The notes beneath the pieces were generated by a model. It made no database searches and had not been told where the DNA came from. It saw only the letters and a list, made by a program, of their open reading frames with translations. Of a stretch of 32,538 nt of DNA, positions 16,407-24,191 are shown piece after piece (within the stretch, counting starts at the first letter, position 1; each line of letters opens with the position of its first letter). The stretch is from Kosmotogaceae bacterium (GTDB lineage: Bacteria > Thermotogota > Thermotogae > Petrotogales > Kosmotogaceae). The stretch covers positions 1-32,538 of the forward strand of contig JAFGAP010000169.1 of assembly GCA_016933635.1 (NCBI GenBank). Direction: 5' to 3'. The position numbers and the translations under genes are program-made.

Positions 16407-18137
16407 ATGGACTATAGAAACCGTTACAGAAAGTGGCTCGAGAGCCCGACTATCGATGAGAATACTCGCGGCGAATTGATATCGATTAAAGACGATGAAA
16501 CGGAGATAAAGGATCGATTCTACAAGGAGCTCGAGTTTGGAACCGCTGGCTTGAGAGGCAAGTTGGGCGCTGGTGACAACCGGATGAACAAATACACTGT
16601 TGCGAGGGCGACACAGGGTCTGGCGAATTTCATTCTTTCAGGAGACCCCTCTCACAGAGAAAAGGGTGTGGTTATTGCCCACGACTCGAGGCATATGTCG
16701 AAAGAGTTTGCAGTGATCTCGGCAGCCGTTCTTGCGGGAAATGGAATAAGAGTCTATCTCTTTGATGACATTAGGCCTACTCCGCTCCTCTCTTTTTCTG
16801 TACTCCAGCTTTCCACTGTGGCGGGGATAATGATTACCGCAAGCCACAACCCCAAGGAATACAATGGTTACAAGCTCTACTGGGATGACGGCGCTCAGGT
16901 CCTTCCCGAGATTGCTGATGAAGTCTATACTCAAATGCGTAAAACAGAGTTATTCGTGGGGTCAAAGACGATTCCGCTTGAAATGGCGAGAAAGAAGGGT
17001 TTGATTGTAGAAGTGGGCAAGGAGCTCGATGATCGATACATTTCAAAAGTCCTGTCCCTAACTTTGAGAGATTCAGAAGACGAGCTGGACAAGTCAATGA
17101 GGATAGTTTACACGCCCTTGAACGGTACTGGAAACATTCCTGTGCGTCGTGTACTGGGTGAGAGAGGATTCAAGAACGTTTTTGTAGTTCGTGAACAGGA
17201 ATGGCCCGATCCCGATTTTACGACGGTAGGGTATCCAAACCCTGAAGACACGAAGGCCTTCGCTCTTGCCAAAGAACTCGGTTTTGAAAAAGACGCTCAT
17301 ATCCTGTTTGCAACAGATCCCGATGCAGATAGACTGGCAGTAATGGTCAGAGATGGCGATGATTACGTCGCTTTGAATGGCAATCAAACCGGAGCGCTCC
17401 TTGTCAACTACCTTCTTCTTTCGATGAGAGAGAAGGGCTTGCTTCCGAACAACGGATTCATTGTGAAATCAATTGTAACGGGAGACATGGCGAAGGTAAT
17501 CGCCGAAGGATTTGGTGTCAGGACCTACGAGGCGCTCACCGGCTTCAAGAACATCTGCGGTAAGGCGCTCGATATTGAAGAACGAGGAGAGGGGAGATTC
17601 ATTTTCGGTTATGAAGAGAGTATCGGATACGTAGCCGGGAATTTCGTAAGAGACAAGGATGCCGTATCTTCCTCAATGCTTTTATGTGAAATGGCGGCCT
17701 ATTACCTTAAGACAGGAAAGTCCCTTCTGGATGTCCTGGAGGAACTCTTTGCAAAATATGGAGCCTTCTCCGAAAAACAGATTTCGATTGCTCTTGAAGG
17801 AGTTTCGGGTCAGAAAAGAGTCGAAAGAATAATGAAGGAGTACCGGAAGAGCTACCCTTCCGAAATCGATAGTTCGAAACTTACTCATTATCTCGACTTT
17901 TTAAGCGGTGTTGATACTGACATTATTAGCGGGAATAAATCAGAGACTGGAATCCCCGTTTCAAACGTGATCAAGTTCTTTTTCGACGACGGTTCCTGGT
18001 ATGCCGTTAGACCTTCCGGAACTGAGCCGAAGCTCAAAATATATATCTACTCAAGATCGAAAAATAAAGAGGAAGCTTTGTCAAAGGTAGACAGTATAGA
18101 AAAAATTGTTCTAGGGAGAATTGAGTCAGTACAGTAG
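16407..18137 (+). CDS. Phosphoglucomutase / phosphomannomutase family protein
   Basis: An alpha-D-phosphohexomutase interconverting sugar 1- and 6-phosphates through a phosphoserine enzyme. The phosphoserine is Ser146 in TASHNPKEYNGYK, the Mg site is DPDADR (Asp304, Asp306, Asp308), the sugar-specificity loop is GYEESIGY, and the C-terminal phosphate-binding loop is RPSGTEPKLKIY. At 576 residues it belongs to the long PgcA/PGM2-like group, and glucose 1-phosphate/6-phosphate is the most likely pair. That would supply glucose 1-phosphate for polymer synthesis such as the GH57 branching pathway in this window. The ATG has GAGGAGG (16395-16401) and a good promoter. The membrane-protein gene follows after an intercistronic hairpin. 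Confidence 0.94.
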   Translation: MDYRNRYRKWLESPTIDENTRGELISIKDDETEIKDRFYKELEFGTAGLRGKLGAGDNRMNKYTVARATQGLANFILSGDPSHREKGVVIAHDSRHMSKEFAVISAAVLAGNGIRVYLFDDIRPTPLLSFSVLQLSTVAGIMITASHNPKEYNGYKLYWDDGAQVLPEIADEVYTQMRKTELFVGSKTIPLEMARKKGLIVEVGKELDDRYISKVLSLTLRDSEDELDKSMRIVYTPLNGTGNIPVRRVLGERGFKNVFVVREQEWPDPDFTTVGYPNPEDTKAFALAKELGFEKDAHILFATDPDADRLAVMVRDGDDYVALNGNQTGALLVNYLLLSMREKGLLPNNGFIVKSIVTGDMAKVIAEGFGVRTYEALTGFKNICGKALDIEERGEGRFIFGYEESIGYVAGNFVRDKDAVSSSMLLCEMAAYYLKTGKSLLDVLEELFAKYGAFSEKQISIALEGVSGQKRVERIMKEYRKSYPSEIDSSKLTHYLDFLSGVDTDIISGNKSETGIPVSNVIKFFFDDGSWYAVRPSGTEPKLKIYIYSRSKNKEEALSKVDSIEKIVLGRIESVQ

Positions 18138-18138
18138 A

Positions 18139-18160
18139 CCGGCCTGTTTAGAAACGCCGG
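18139..18160 (+). other. Intercistronic hairpin
   Basis: CCGGC (18139-18143) pairs with GCCGG (18156-18160), and GTT pairs with AAC inside, giving an 8-bp stem with a CT bulge and TAGA loop. It starts right after the mutase stop and ends 3 bases before the next gene's GGAGG. With no T tract it is more likely an mRNA-processing or translation-tuning element than a terminator. Confidence 0.4.
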
Positions 18161-18175
18161 ACTGGAGGCAGCAAA

Positions 18176-18952
18176 CTGAAAATCTCTAAAACCCTTATTA
18201 TGACTTTCATTGCCCTGTGGGCTCTTTCTTACATACTAGGTGTTATTTTAACCGAAAGCTTTGTGGCAGATCACGGTGGATATCTCTATCGTGCAGTTTC
18301 TCGAAGTCTTCTTTGGCTTATCATAATCGTAATCCATTTTCAATTTGTTAGAGAGCATGAGAAGGAAGATTTCGACAGCGTTTGGCTCTTTTCGCTCTAC
18401 GTTTCGTTCACTTTCTGGATCGTCTTTTCGGCAGCAGGAATTAGGAGTATTGCCTTGATCCTGTCGATTCCGATCTTGTTTCTTTCGGCCCAGTTTTTAA
18501 GGCTAGGTAGAGCCAGTTATGGCGAAATACTGAAGCACATCAAATCGAGCTATCTTGGAAGCCTTTCCATTTCCTTCAGTCTCGTTATTCTGGTTTGTAG
18601 CCTCTCTTTATTCTTTTCCTCCGAAGCCGCTTCGGTGCTGCTTCTCTTTTTGCTTCTAATTCCGGCAATTATGCTTACCCATTTCAAGGCAGACCTTCTT
18701 TCGGGAGGTGTTTTCGCCTGGTTCTCATTTGCTGTGGGATTCGTAAATCTCGAACTCTCAAGTTACATAACGGTCGCCGGTTTCTCCCTGGGAGCGATCT
18801 TCCTCCTCCTTGTGGGTTTTTCGATCATTATTGTTAAGGAGGACCCATCTAGAAAGGTCTTCGCGACCGTTAATCCCGGGGAACCGATAGATGAGGCCGA
18901 ACTCAGGATAGAATTAGATCAAGAAGAGACTAGATCGAAATCTCGCCCCTGA
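18176..18952 (+). CDS. Hypothetical 8-TM membrane protein, probable CTG start
   Basis: Not recognised. A predicted 8-helix inner-membrane protein of about 258 residues: helices begin near the N-terminus (TLIMTFIALW), then at SLLWLIIIV, the VWLFSLYV stretch, ALILSIPILFL, SLSISFSLV, LLLFLLLIPAIM, FAWFSFAVGF and GAIFLLLVGF. It ends in an acidic, Glu-rich cytoplasmic tail. The first ATG (18200) has no ribosome binding site. In frame upstream, CTG at 18176 sits exactly 7 bases after GGAGG (18164-18168) and adds the basic N-terminus KISK, so I start there. It follows the sugar mutase and its last 23 bases overlap the convergent PhzF-like gene. No transport or enzyme motif is visible. Confidence 0.7.
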   Translation: MKISKTLIMTFIALWALSYILGVILTESFVADHGGYLYRAVSRSLLWLIIIVIHFQFVREHEKEDFDSVWLFSLYVSFTFWIVFSAAGIRSIALILSIPILFLSAQFLRLGRASYGEILKHIKSSYLGSLSISFSLVILVCSLSLFFSSEAASVLLLFLLLIPAIMLTHFKADLLSGGVFAWFSFAVGFVNLELSSYITVAGFSLGAIFLLLVGFSIIIVKEDPSRKVFATVNPGEPIDEAELRIELDQEETRSKSRP

Positions 18953-19733
18953 TTACAGTGACTGCCTTTCCGCGAATCAGAATTCTTTTGTCATCTAGCA
19001 ACTCAATCTCGAGTTCTCCCTTTCTAGCCGAAAGCTGGCAGGCCTTCAGATTCTTCTTGTTTAACTTTCTAGACCAGAAGGGGCCGAGAACTGTGTGTGC
19101 CGATCCAGTAACTGGATCTTCATCTATGCCAACCCACGGAGCATAGTATCTGGAGTAAAAATCATATCTCTCGTCACCCGGGCATGTAACGATGAGACCT
19201 TTTGCTTTTATACCGAAATCTGTTTTCAGAAGTTTTTTGATGTCGAACGAAAGTGTCTCAAGCTTCTCTCTAGCCGGGATTTCGTAGAGCAGCTTTTCCG
19301 TACGGGGGGAAAAGTAGGCATCGCCTTCAACCCCGATTATTTCCCCGATCCCTCCTTCTAGATCCATTCTTAAGGGATCCTCGGAAGGGAAATTCATCTC
19401 GATCATTTCGTCGACTAGCCTCGCTTTCAATCTCCCGCTGAGTGTTTCATAGAAGATCTCGCCTCTGATACCCAGCTCTGTAAACTGAATCCACGCAGTT
19501 GCAAGAGTTGCGTGACCGCACATCCTGACTTCCGTCTTTGGCGTAAACCATTTCAAACTGAAAGTATTACTCTTTCCTTCCGGCCAAACAAATGCAGTCT
19601 CTGACAGATTCATCTCCGATGAGATTTTCAGGCAGAGTTTTTCATCTATTTGCCCTTCTAAAAGGCATACTCCGGCGGGATTGCCGGAAAAAGGGACGGC
19701 AGTAAATGAATCAACCTGATAGATCCTATGCAT
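18930..19733 (-). CDS. PhzF-family isomerase/epimerase-like protein
   Basis: A 267-residue member of the PhzF (diaminopimelate-epimerase fold) family. It has the conserved opening VDSFTAVPFSGNPAGV, the general acid/base Glu45 in NLSETAFV (same position as PhzF Glu45), TEVRMCGHATLA, and the C-terminal EDPVTGSAHT phosphate-type loop. Phenazine synthesis is not implied, since no phz genes accompany it, and family members act on varied small molecules. The ATG has AAGGAGGAG (19741-19749) at 7 bases. It is transcribed alone, converging on the membrane-protein gene with a 23-base overlap. Confidence 0.9.
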   Translation of the reverse strand: MHRIYQVDSFTAVPFSGNPAGVCLLEGQIDEKLCLKISSEMNLSETAFVWPEGKSNTFSLKWFTPKTEVRMCGHATLATAWIQFTELGIRGEIFYETLSGRLKARLVDEMIEMNFPSEDPLRMDLEGGIGEIIGVEGDAYFSPRTEKLLYEIPAREKLETLSFDIKKLLKTDFGIKAKGLIVTCPGDERYDFYSRYYAPWVGIDEDPVTGSAHTVLGPFWSRKLNKKNLKACQLSARKGELEIELLDDKRILIRGKAVTVIRGEISI

Positions 19734-19749
19734 TGGACCACTCCTCCTT

Positions 19750-20189
19750 GCTCTTATCGAAAACAGAATGTTCTTCAGAGCAAATTCTACACTTTTCTCT
19801 TTCAGTCCTCAAATGCGTCCATCTTCAGGAGTAAGTAGGAGCTAATGAAGCTGATAATTAAGTGTTCTGTGTTTTCCAGTTTGCGTCTCGAAACTCTCAA
19901 CTGCTCTCTTCGAACAGTTATGAATAGATAACATACCTTCTTTCAATTCTTCGCTTGTAGGCGAAGCAGACGTTTCTACACCGCTCTTCACAGACTAATC
20001 TCAAAGGATAACGAATTGATAACCTTGGAAAGGGACAAGGGAAAAACTTTCGCTCTTAAAGCGTGACTACCGAGTTCGGTTAAGTTTTGCGCTTAAAGTG
20101 CTTCCCAAAAGCTAATAACTCAACTGAATGACAGGCGGTAACCAAGTAGAGCCTTGAAAGGCGATCTTCAGGAATTTTTCATAATCGGA
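19750..20189. other. Long intergenic region before the iron operon
   Basis: No gene is supported in roughly 440 bases, as stops occur in all frames. Two possible structures were seen: CTTCGC/GCGAAG arms around TTGTAG (about 19949-19966), and an AAAACTT/AAGTTTT closing stem (20043-20049 and 20082-20088) that encloses two 4-bp hairpins. The PhzF-like gene's promoter should lie near its left end, but no good one was found. Confidence 0.4.
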
Positions 20190-20220
20190 ACGTGCACGTG
20201 GCAATGTTTGATGATACAAT
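20190..20220 (+). promoter_or_regulatory. Extended -10 promoter of the feo operon
   Basis: TG at 20212-20213 precedes TACAAT (20215-20220), an extended -10. No good -35 is present, and that position is occupied by a 10-bp palindrome, ACGTGCACGT (20190-20199). The predicted start lies just inside the 23-bp operator. Confidence 0.55.
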
Positions 20221-20221
20221 C

Positions 20222-20244
20222 TTATTGAGACAAATTCTCAATAA
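20222..20244. promoter_or_regulatory. Palindromic operator (Fur-like) before feoA
   Basis: A perfect inverted repeat with 9-bp arms TTATTGAGA and TCTCAATAA around CAAAT. It overlaps the predicted transcription start and ends 11 bases before the feoA ATG. The core TGAGA...TCTCA approximates a Fur-type 7-1-7 box, and the gene context (ferrous iron uptake) fits repression by an iron-sensing Fur or DtxR-type protein. The regulator itself is not in the window. Confidence 0.7.
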
Positions 20245-20255
20245 GGGTGATGTAG

Positions 20256-20702
20256 ATGGTCGTTCCTCTGTCAAGCATGTGCGAAGGAGAAAAGGGAAAG
20301 ATAAGGAAACTGGAGCTGCCGCCTCTTACAAGAGAGAGGTTGTGCGGTCTGGGTTTCGTTAGTGGAGAAGAGATCCAGCTGGTGAAGGTAGCACCTTTTG
20401 GAGACCCGAAGGTTTTTAGAATCAAAGGAACGGATATTACCCTTAGAGACGATATTTCTATGTGGATTCTTGTCGAAACCTCTTCTGTCCCTCTTTCGTA
20501 CGTTTCAGAGGGCGATTATTGGGTCAGCCTTATTAACGGAGGCATGGGATTCAGGCAAAGGCTAAGGGTTATCGGTATAGAAGAAGGTATAAAGATTTCT
20601 GTGATAGGTAATCTGGGAAAGAGGATTGAAGTTAGCGCAAAGGGCATTCGTTCAACTCTTTCCCGTGGACAGGCAATGAGAATAATTGTTAGGGAGAGAT
20701 AG
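20256..20702 (+). CDS. feoA: Tandem-domain FeoA protein
   Basis: A small cytosolic SH3-like partner of FeoB in ferrous iron uptake. The 148 residues contain two FeoA domains in tandem: residues 1-75 (PLSSMCEGEKGKI, LCGLGFVSGEEI, VAPFGDP) and about 77-148 (PLSYVSEGDYWV, RQRLRVIGIEEG). Single-domain FeoA proteins are about 75 residues, so this is a duplication or fusion. The ATG follows AGGGTGA. It is the first gene of the iron operon, 8 bases before feoB and directly behind the palindromic operator. Confidence 0.9.
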   Translation: MVVPLSSMCEGEKGKIRKLELPPLTRERLCGLGFVSGEEIQLVKVAPFGDPKVFRIKGTDITLRDDISMWILVETSSVPLSYVSEGDYWVSLINGGMGFRQRLRVIGIEEGIKISVIGNLGKRIEVSAKGIRSTLSRGQAMRIIVRER

Positions 20703-20710
20703 GCTTAGTC

Positions 20711-22660
20711 GTGGAAAACCAGACCGATGCAATTGAGTCAAAGAAAATTAAAATAGCGCTTCTTGGAAATCCAAACGTAGGGAAAACAAGTATATTCAAT
20801 GTGTTGACCGGCTCAAGGCAGATAGTTGCAAACTGGCCGGGTGTTACCGTTGAAAAGAGGACAGGAGTGATGAAGCATGCCAACCATACGGTTGACGTGG
20901 TCGATCTGCCGGGAACTTATACTCTTGGGGCTACCAGCCTCGATGAAAGAATAGCGAGAGATTTCCTGATAGACGAAAGGCCTGATGTTGCCCTTGTAAT
21001 TGGAGATGCCGTTAACCTTGAGAGAAGTCTGTATCTCCTTCTTCAGGTGCTCGAACTCCGCGGAGATGTCGTATTAGCTGTCAACGCGGTGGACGAAGCG
21101 AGAAAAGCGGGATTCGATATAGATAAGCATGAGCTTTCGAAGCAACTTGGGATACCTGTTGTCTTAACTTCTGCCGTTACAGGTGAAGGTATCGAGGAAC
21201 TGAAGAATACTCTGATCAAGAGTGCAAAGAGTAGCAGCCATGTCCATTATCTCTTCACAGACGAAATAGAGGCCAGCCTGAGAAACCTGTCCGATAGAAT
21301 AAGGGGAAATACCTCTCTTTCAGCTTTTGACAAGCGATGGCTTTCCATAAAGCTTTTGGAGAGAGATAAGGAAGCAGAGAAATTGACAGGCATGAGCCTG
21401 GACTATGATTATTCGATAGAGATCGCTGAAACGCGCTACAAATATATCAAGAGAATTCTCTCTACTTCCGTCAAGGGAAAGGAGAAGATTGGCTGGAACC
21501 TTTCGGAAGCAATTGATCACGTCATGACCCATAGGTTTCTGGGTATTCTGATCTTTCTTGCAATCATGTATATTGTTTTCCAGTTGACCTTCACTATTTC
21601 AGGCCCTCTTTCTACGATGATTGAAGATCTGCTTAGCGGTCTTGGAAGTGTTGTGGGCAGCTGGATTGGCATAGACTGGCTCAGATCACTTGTCGTCGAC
21701 GGCGTAATTGGAGGAGTAGGGGCAATCTTGGTGTTCGTGCCAAACATATTCATATTGTTTCTTGCGCTGGGAGTGCTCGAAGAGACAGGTTATCTACCTA
21801 GAGCTGCGTTCGTAATAGATAAGCTTATGTACGCGATGAAACTCAGCGGCCGCTCTTTTATATCGCTCCTGCTTGGTTTCGGTTGTAATGTTTCATCGAT
21901 TATGTCGACAAGGTCTATTTCAGAACCTAAAGAACGTCTCGTAACTATTCTGGTCTCTCCATTTATATCTTGTAGCGCAAGGCTGCCTGTGTACGTACTG
22001 ATTGCAGGCACGTTCTTCGGGGTTAACGCAGGCATCGTGGTCTTCTTCCTTTATCTGTTAAGCATAGTAGTAACAGTTCTCTCGGCCCTTCTAATCAATA
22101 AGCTCTTTTTCAAGGGCGAACCATCCACGCTGATTATGGAACTTCCAAGATATAGAAAGCCCAGGTTGACCTCAATAGTGCTTTACACATGGAACAAAGG
22201 ACGTCACTTTCTCGAGAAGGCAGGTACGATAATACTGGCTGCCTCAGTAGTGATCTGGCTTCTGACATACTTTCCAACGGAAGGAACGGGAAGTTTTGCC
22301 GCTACAATAGGAAAGGCTCTTGGACCTCTCTTTGTGCCGCTGGGATACACTTGGGAGATGATAACCAGTCTTGTCTTCGGAATAGCCGCAAAGGAAGTAA
22401 TAGTCTCTTCTCTCACCACTTTTTTTGGCAATCTCAGTATGAGCGGGACTTCTTTAGATATAATGAGAACCATCATCAGTCCGGAGATTGCCCTGAGTTT
22501 CTTGGTATTCGTTCTTCTTTATGTGCCATGTATGCCGACACTCGCAGTGATTAAGAATGAAACAGGGAGTTACAGGTTTGTCTTCTTTTCAGCCTTTTAC
22601 AGTCTTGCGGTAGCCTATGCAGTTGCATTGATCGTAAGAGTTGTGGGAGGGTTGTTATGA
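20711..22660 (+). CDS. feoB: Ferrous iron transport protein B
   Basis: A G-protein-coupled Fe(II) permease of the inner membrane. The N-terminal GTPase domain has G1 GNPNVGKT (19-26), Thr46 of the switch, G3 DLPG (65-68), G4 NAVD (125-128, usually NMxD) and G5 SAVTGEG. It is followed by the helical insert and a membrane domain with the two Gate motifs, including LLLGFGCNVSSIMSTR and SPFISCSARLPVY with their conserved cysteines. At 649 residues it is typical for compact FeoB. The start is GTG 20711, and the last codons overlap the next gene as ATGA. Confidence 0.97.
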   Translation: MENQTDAIESKKIKIALLGNPNVGKTSIFNVLTGSRQIVANWPGVTVEKRTGVMKHANHTVDVVDLPGTYTLGATSLDERIARDFLIDERPDVALVIGDAVNLERSLYLLLQVLELRGDVVLAVNAVDEARKAGFDIDKHELSKQLGIPVVLTSAVTGEGIEELKNTLIKSAKSSSHVHYLFTDEIEASLRNLSDRIRGNTSLSAFDKRWLSIKLLERDKEAEKLTGMSLDYDYSIEIAETRYKYIKRILSTSVKGKEKIGWNLSEAIDHVMTHRFLGILIFLAIMYIVFQLTFTISGPLSTMIEDLLSGLGSVVGSWIGIDWLRSLVVDGVIGGVGAILVFVPNIFILFLALGVLEETGYLPRAAFVIDKLMYAMKLSGRSFISLLLGFGCNVSSIMSTRSISEPKERLVTILVSPFISCSARLPVYVLIAGTFFGVNAGIVVFFLYLLSIVVTVLSALLINKLFFKGEPSTLIMELPRYRKPRLTSIVLYTWNKGRHFLEKAGTIILAASVVIWLLTYFPTEGTGSFAATIGKALGPLFVPLGYTWEMITSLVFGIAAKEVIVSSLTTFFGNLSMSGTSLDIMRTIISPEIALSFLVFVLLYVPCMPTLAVIKNETGSYRFVFFSAFYSLAVAYAVALIVRVVGGLL

Positions 22661-23052
22661 AGGGGAGAGTGATAACTTTCTGGCTATTATTCGGAGGAGC
22701 TCTTTTGGCTTTTCTTTCAATAAACTCCTTTTACGGTCTTCTTTTGACCAAACGTGAGCCTTTCCTAGCAATAATTGCTGGAATTAACTCAGCGATCTAC
22801 TTCTTGGGACTGTCAGAGAAAAGGAGCGACCTCAGAAAGAGGTATTCGCATCTTCTCGTTGGTAGCTTCTTCTCATATATACTCTCTATCTACCAGGTCC
22901 TTGTTTTGTTAAGCATTTGGCTCGAAGGACTACTCTCTTCAACCTGCCTTTTGGTATTCGATGAGTTGAATCTTCCTTTAATCATTTCCGGGTTTGCATT
23001 ATCCTTTCTTTTTGACTTCGCGAAGAAACAGTTTGAGACGAATAATCTCTAG
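22657..23052 (+). CDS. Small membrane protein coupled to feoB
   Basis: Not recognised. A 131-residue, Leu/Ser-rich protein with about four predicted membrane helices (starting near residues 5, 30, 63 and 108) and a basic loop after the second (SEKRSDLRKRY). It has no cysteines of an Fe-S FeoC type and no winged-helix pattern, so it is not a FeoC. The ATG overlaps the feoB stop as ATGA, implying coupled translation and a role with FeoB, for example stabilising the complex. A weak hairpin follows (23052-23075). Confidence 0.75.
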   Translation: MKGRVITFWLLFGGALLAFLSINSFYGLLLTKREPFLAIIAGINSAIYFLGLSEKRSDLRKRYSHLLVGSFFSYILSIYQVLVLLSIWLEGLLSSTCLLVFDELNLPLIISGFALSFLFDFAKKQFETNNL

Positions 23053-23096
23053 AGAATTTTGGCTGTGAAAACTCTCAAACACTATTCATCTTAATA

Positions 23097-23105
23097 TGGT
23101 AATAT
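23097..23105 (+). promoter_or_regulatory. Extended -10 promoter of the response regulator/Trk operon
   Basis: TGG precedes TAATAT (23100-23105), an extended -10 with no clear -35. It would start transcription near 23112, giving a very short leader with GGAGGTG at 23118-23124. Confidence 0.45.
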
Positions 23106-23129
23106 GATTTGTGTTGTGGAGGTGATTAC

Positions 23130-23735
23130 ATGGCACTCGTTTACGTGGTCGATGACGAGCTAAATGTAAGGCGAATCGTCAAGAAGACCATGGAGAACGA
23201 AAACAACGAAGTCCATACTTTCGTGACAGCAGAGGAAGCCCTGGAAGAGATTGAGAAACGTAAGCCAGACCTCCTATTTACTGATCTTGGTTTGCCATCG
23301 ATGAATGGAATTCAGTTTCTGAAAGAACTTAAGAATAGAGGTTACTCAATACCTGTGATAGTGATATCTTCGGACACATCCCCGGAATCGATTAGGAGCG
23401 CTTTCAAAGCGGGAATTGTTGATTTCCTGACTAAACCGTTTACGCCACAGGAGATCAGAGATGCAACGGAACTTGCGCTGAGAGAAGAAGACAGCATCTA
23501 CAAACGAGCAAGGGAGATTAAGAGGCTGATTGAGGAAGGGAAGACGGCGAAGGCGGAGTCTCTTATGGGAAACCTCTTCTCCGATTTTCCGGGTTCACCC
23601 TTTCCGCATTTTCTTTACGCACTTCTTGTGGCCAAAGACAATCCCAGAATAGCCATAAAACATCTCAAGGCCTCGCTCTCACTTGATGAGGACTTTAAGG
23701 ACGCTTCCACTGAGCTTAAGAAGCTAGAGGAGTAG
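23130..23735 (+). CDS. Response regulator with TPR-like C-terminus
   Basis: A 201-residue protein. The receiver domain (1-120) has the acidic pair VVDDE (Asp8/Asp9), phospho-acceptor Asp52 in FTDLGLPSMNG, Ser80/Ser81 and Lys102 in LTKPF, all needed for phosphotransfer. Instead of a DNA-binding domain, the C-terminal 80 residues are helical and TPR-like (EGKTAKAESLMGNLF, then FLYALLVAKDNPRIA, IKHLKASLSL), suggesting protein-protein output. The start is ATG 23130 with GGAGGTG at 5 bases; the TTG at 23109 has none. No histidine kinase is nearby, and it heads a run of K+-uptake genes with 3 bases to the next. Partner and signal are unknown. Confidence 0.88.
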   Translation: MALVYVVDDELNVRRIVKKTMENENNEVHTFVTAEEALEEIEKRKPDLLFTDLGLPSMNGIQFLKELKNRGYSIPVIVISSDTSPESIRSAFKAGIVDFLTKPFTPQEIRDATELALREEDSIYKRAREIKRLIEEGKTAKAESLMGNLFSDFPGSPFPHFLYALLVAKDNPRIAIKHLKASLSLDEDFKDASTELKKLEE

Positions 23736-23738
23736 AAA

Positions 23739-24191
23739 ATGCCTTTCATGAAAGGTGCTATAAAAAAAGATGAGTACTATGTGGTGATATTCGGTTGCGG
23801 ACGGCTTGGTTCAAGAATGGCAAACTGGCTCTCTTCTATGGGGTGCAGCGTCGTCATTGTCGACAGAAATGACTCTTCTTTCGATGCACTGTCGAACGAA
23901 TTCACGGGTTTCAATATTCTAGGCGATGCAACGGAGCTCGATGTGCTTAAGGAAGCCAAGCTTGACAAGGCAGATGTTGCCCTTGTTCTTACTACCGATG
24001 ACAACACGAATCTTATGATCTCGATGTCGGCAAGAGAGTATTTCGAGGTACCACGAGTTGTTGCCAGAGCCTACGATCCAAACAACATCCGAATGTTTTC
24101 GGATTTCGGAATAGAAGTGATCTGCCCAACTCTCCTTGCAGTCGAGAGTATTAAGAACGCCCTGCATTTTATCGGCGGTGACGACAAATGA
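23739..24191 (+). CDS. TrkA-type NAD-binding protein (RCK-N only)
   Basis: A 150-residue Rossmann-fold regulatory subunit of a Trk/Ktr potassium uptake system. The dinucleotide loop is GCGRLG (19-24) with the acidic end of strand 2 at Asp41 (VIVDRND). The later GDAT and LTTDDNTN segments are typical of TrkA-N, which binds NAD(H) or adenine nucleotides to gate TrkH. It stops after one RCK-N domain, and the RCK-C half is missing. The ATG is 3 bases after the response regulator, and its end overlaps the second trkA-like gene as ATGA. The two products probably co-assemble. Confidence 0.88.
   Translation: MPFMKGAIKKDEYYVVIFGCGRLGSRMANWLSSMGCSVVIVDRNDSSFDALSNEFTGFNILGDATELDVLKEAKLDKADVALVLTTDDNTNLMISMSAREYFEVPRVVARAYDPNNIRMFSDFGIEVICPTLLAVESIKNALHFIGGDDK

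Noticed and set aside
22657-23052. FeoC assignment for the gene after feoB
   Set aside because: FeoC is a small winged-helix protein, often with cysteines; this product is a multi-helix membrane protein.
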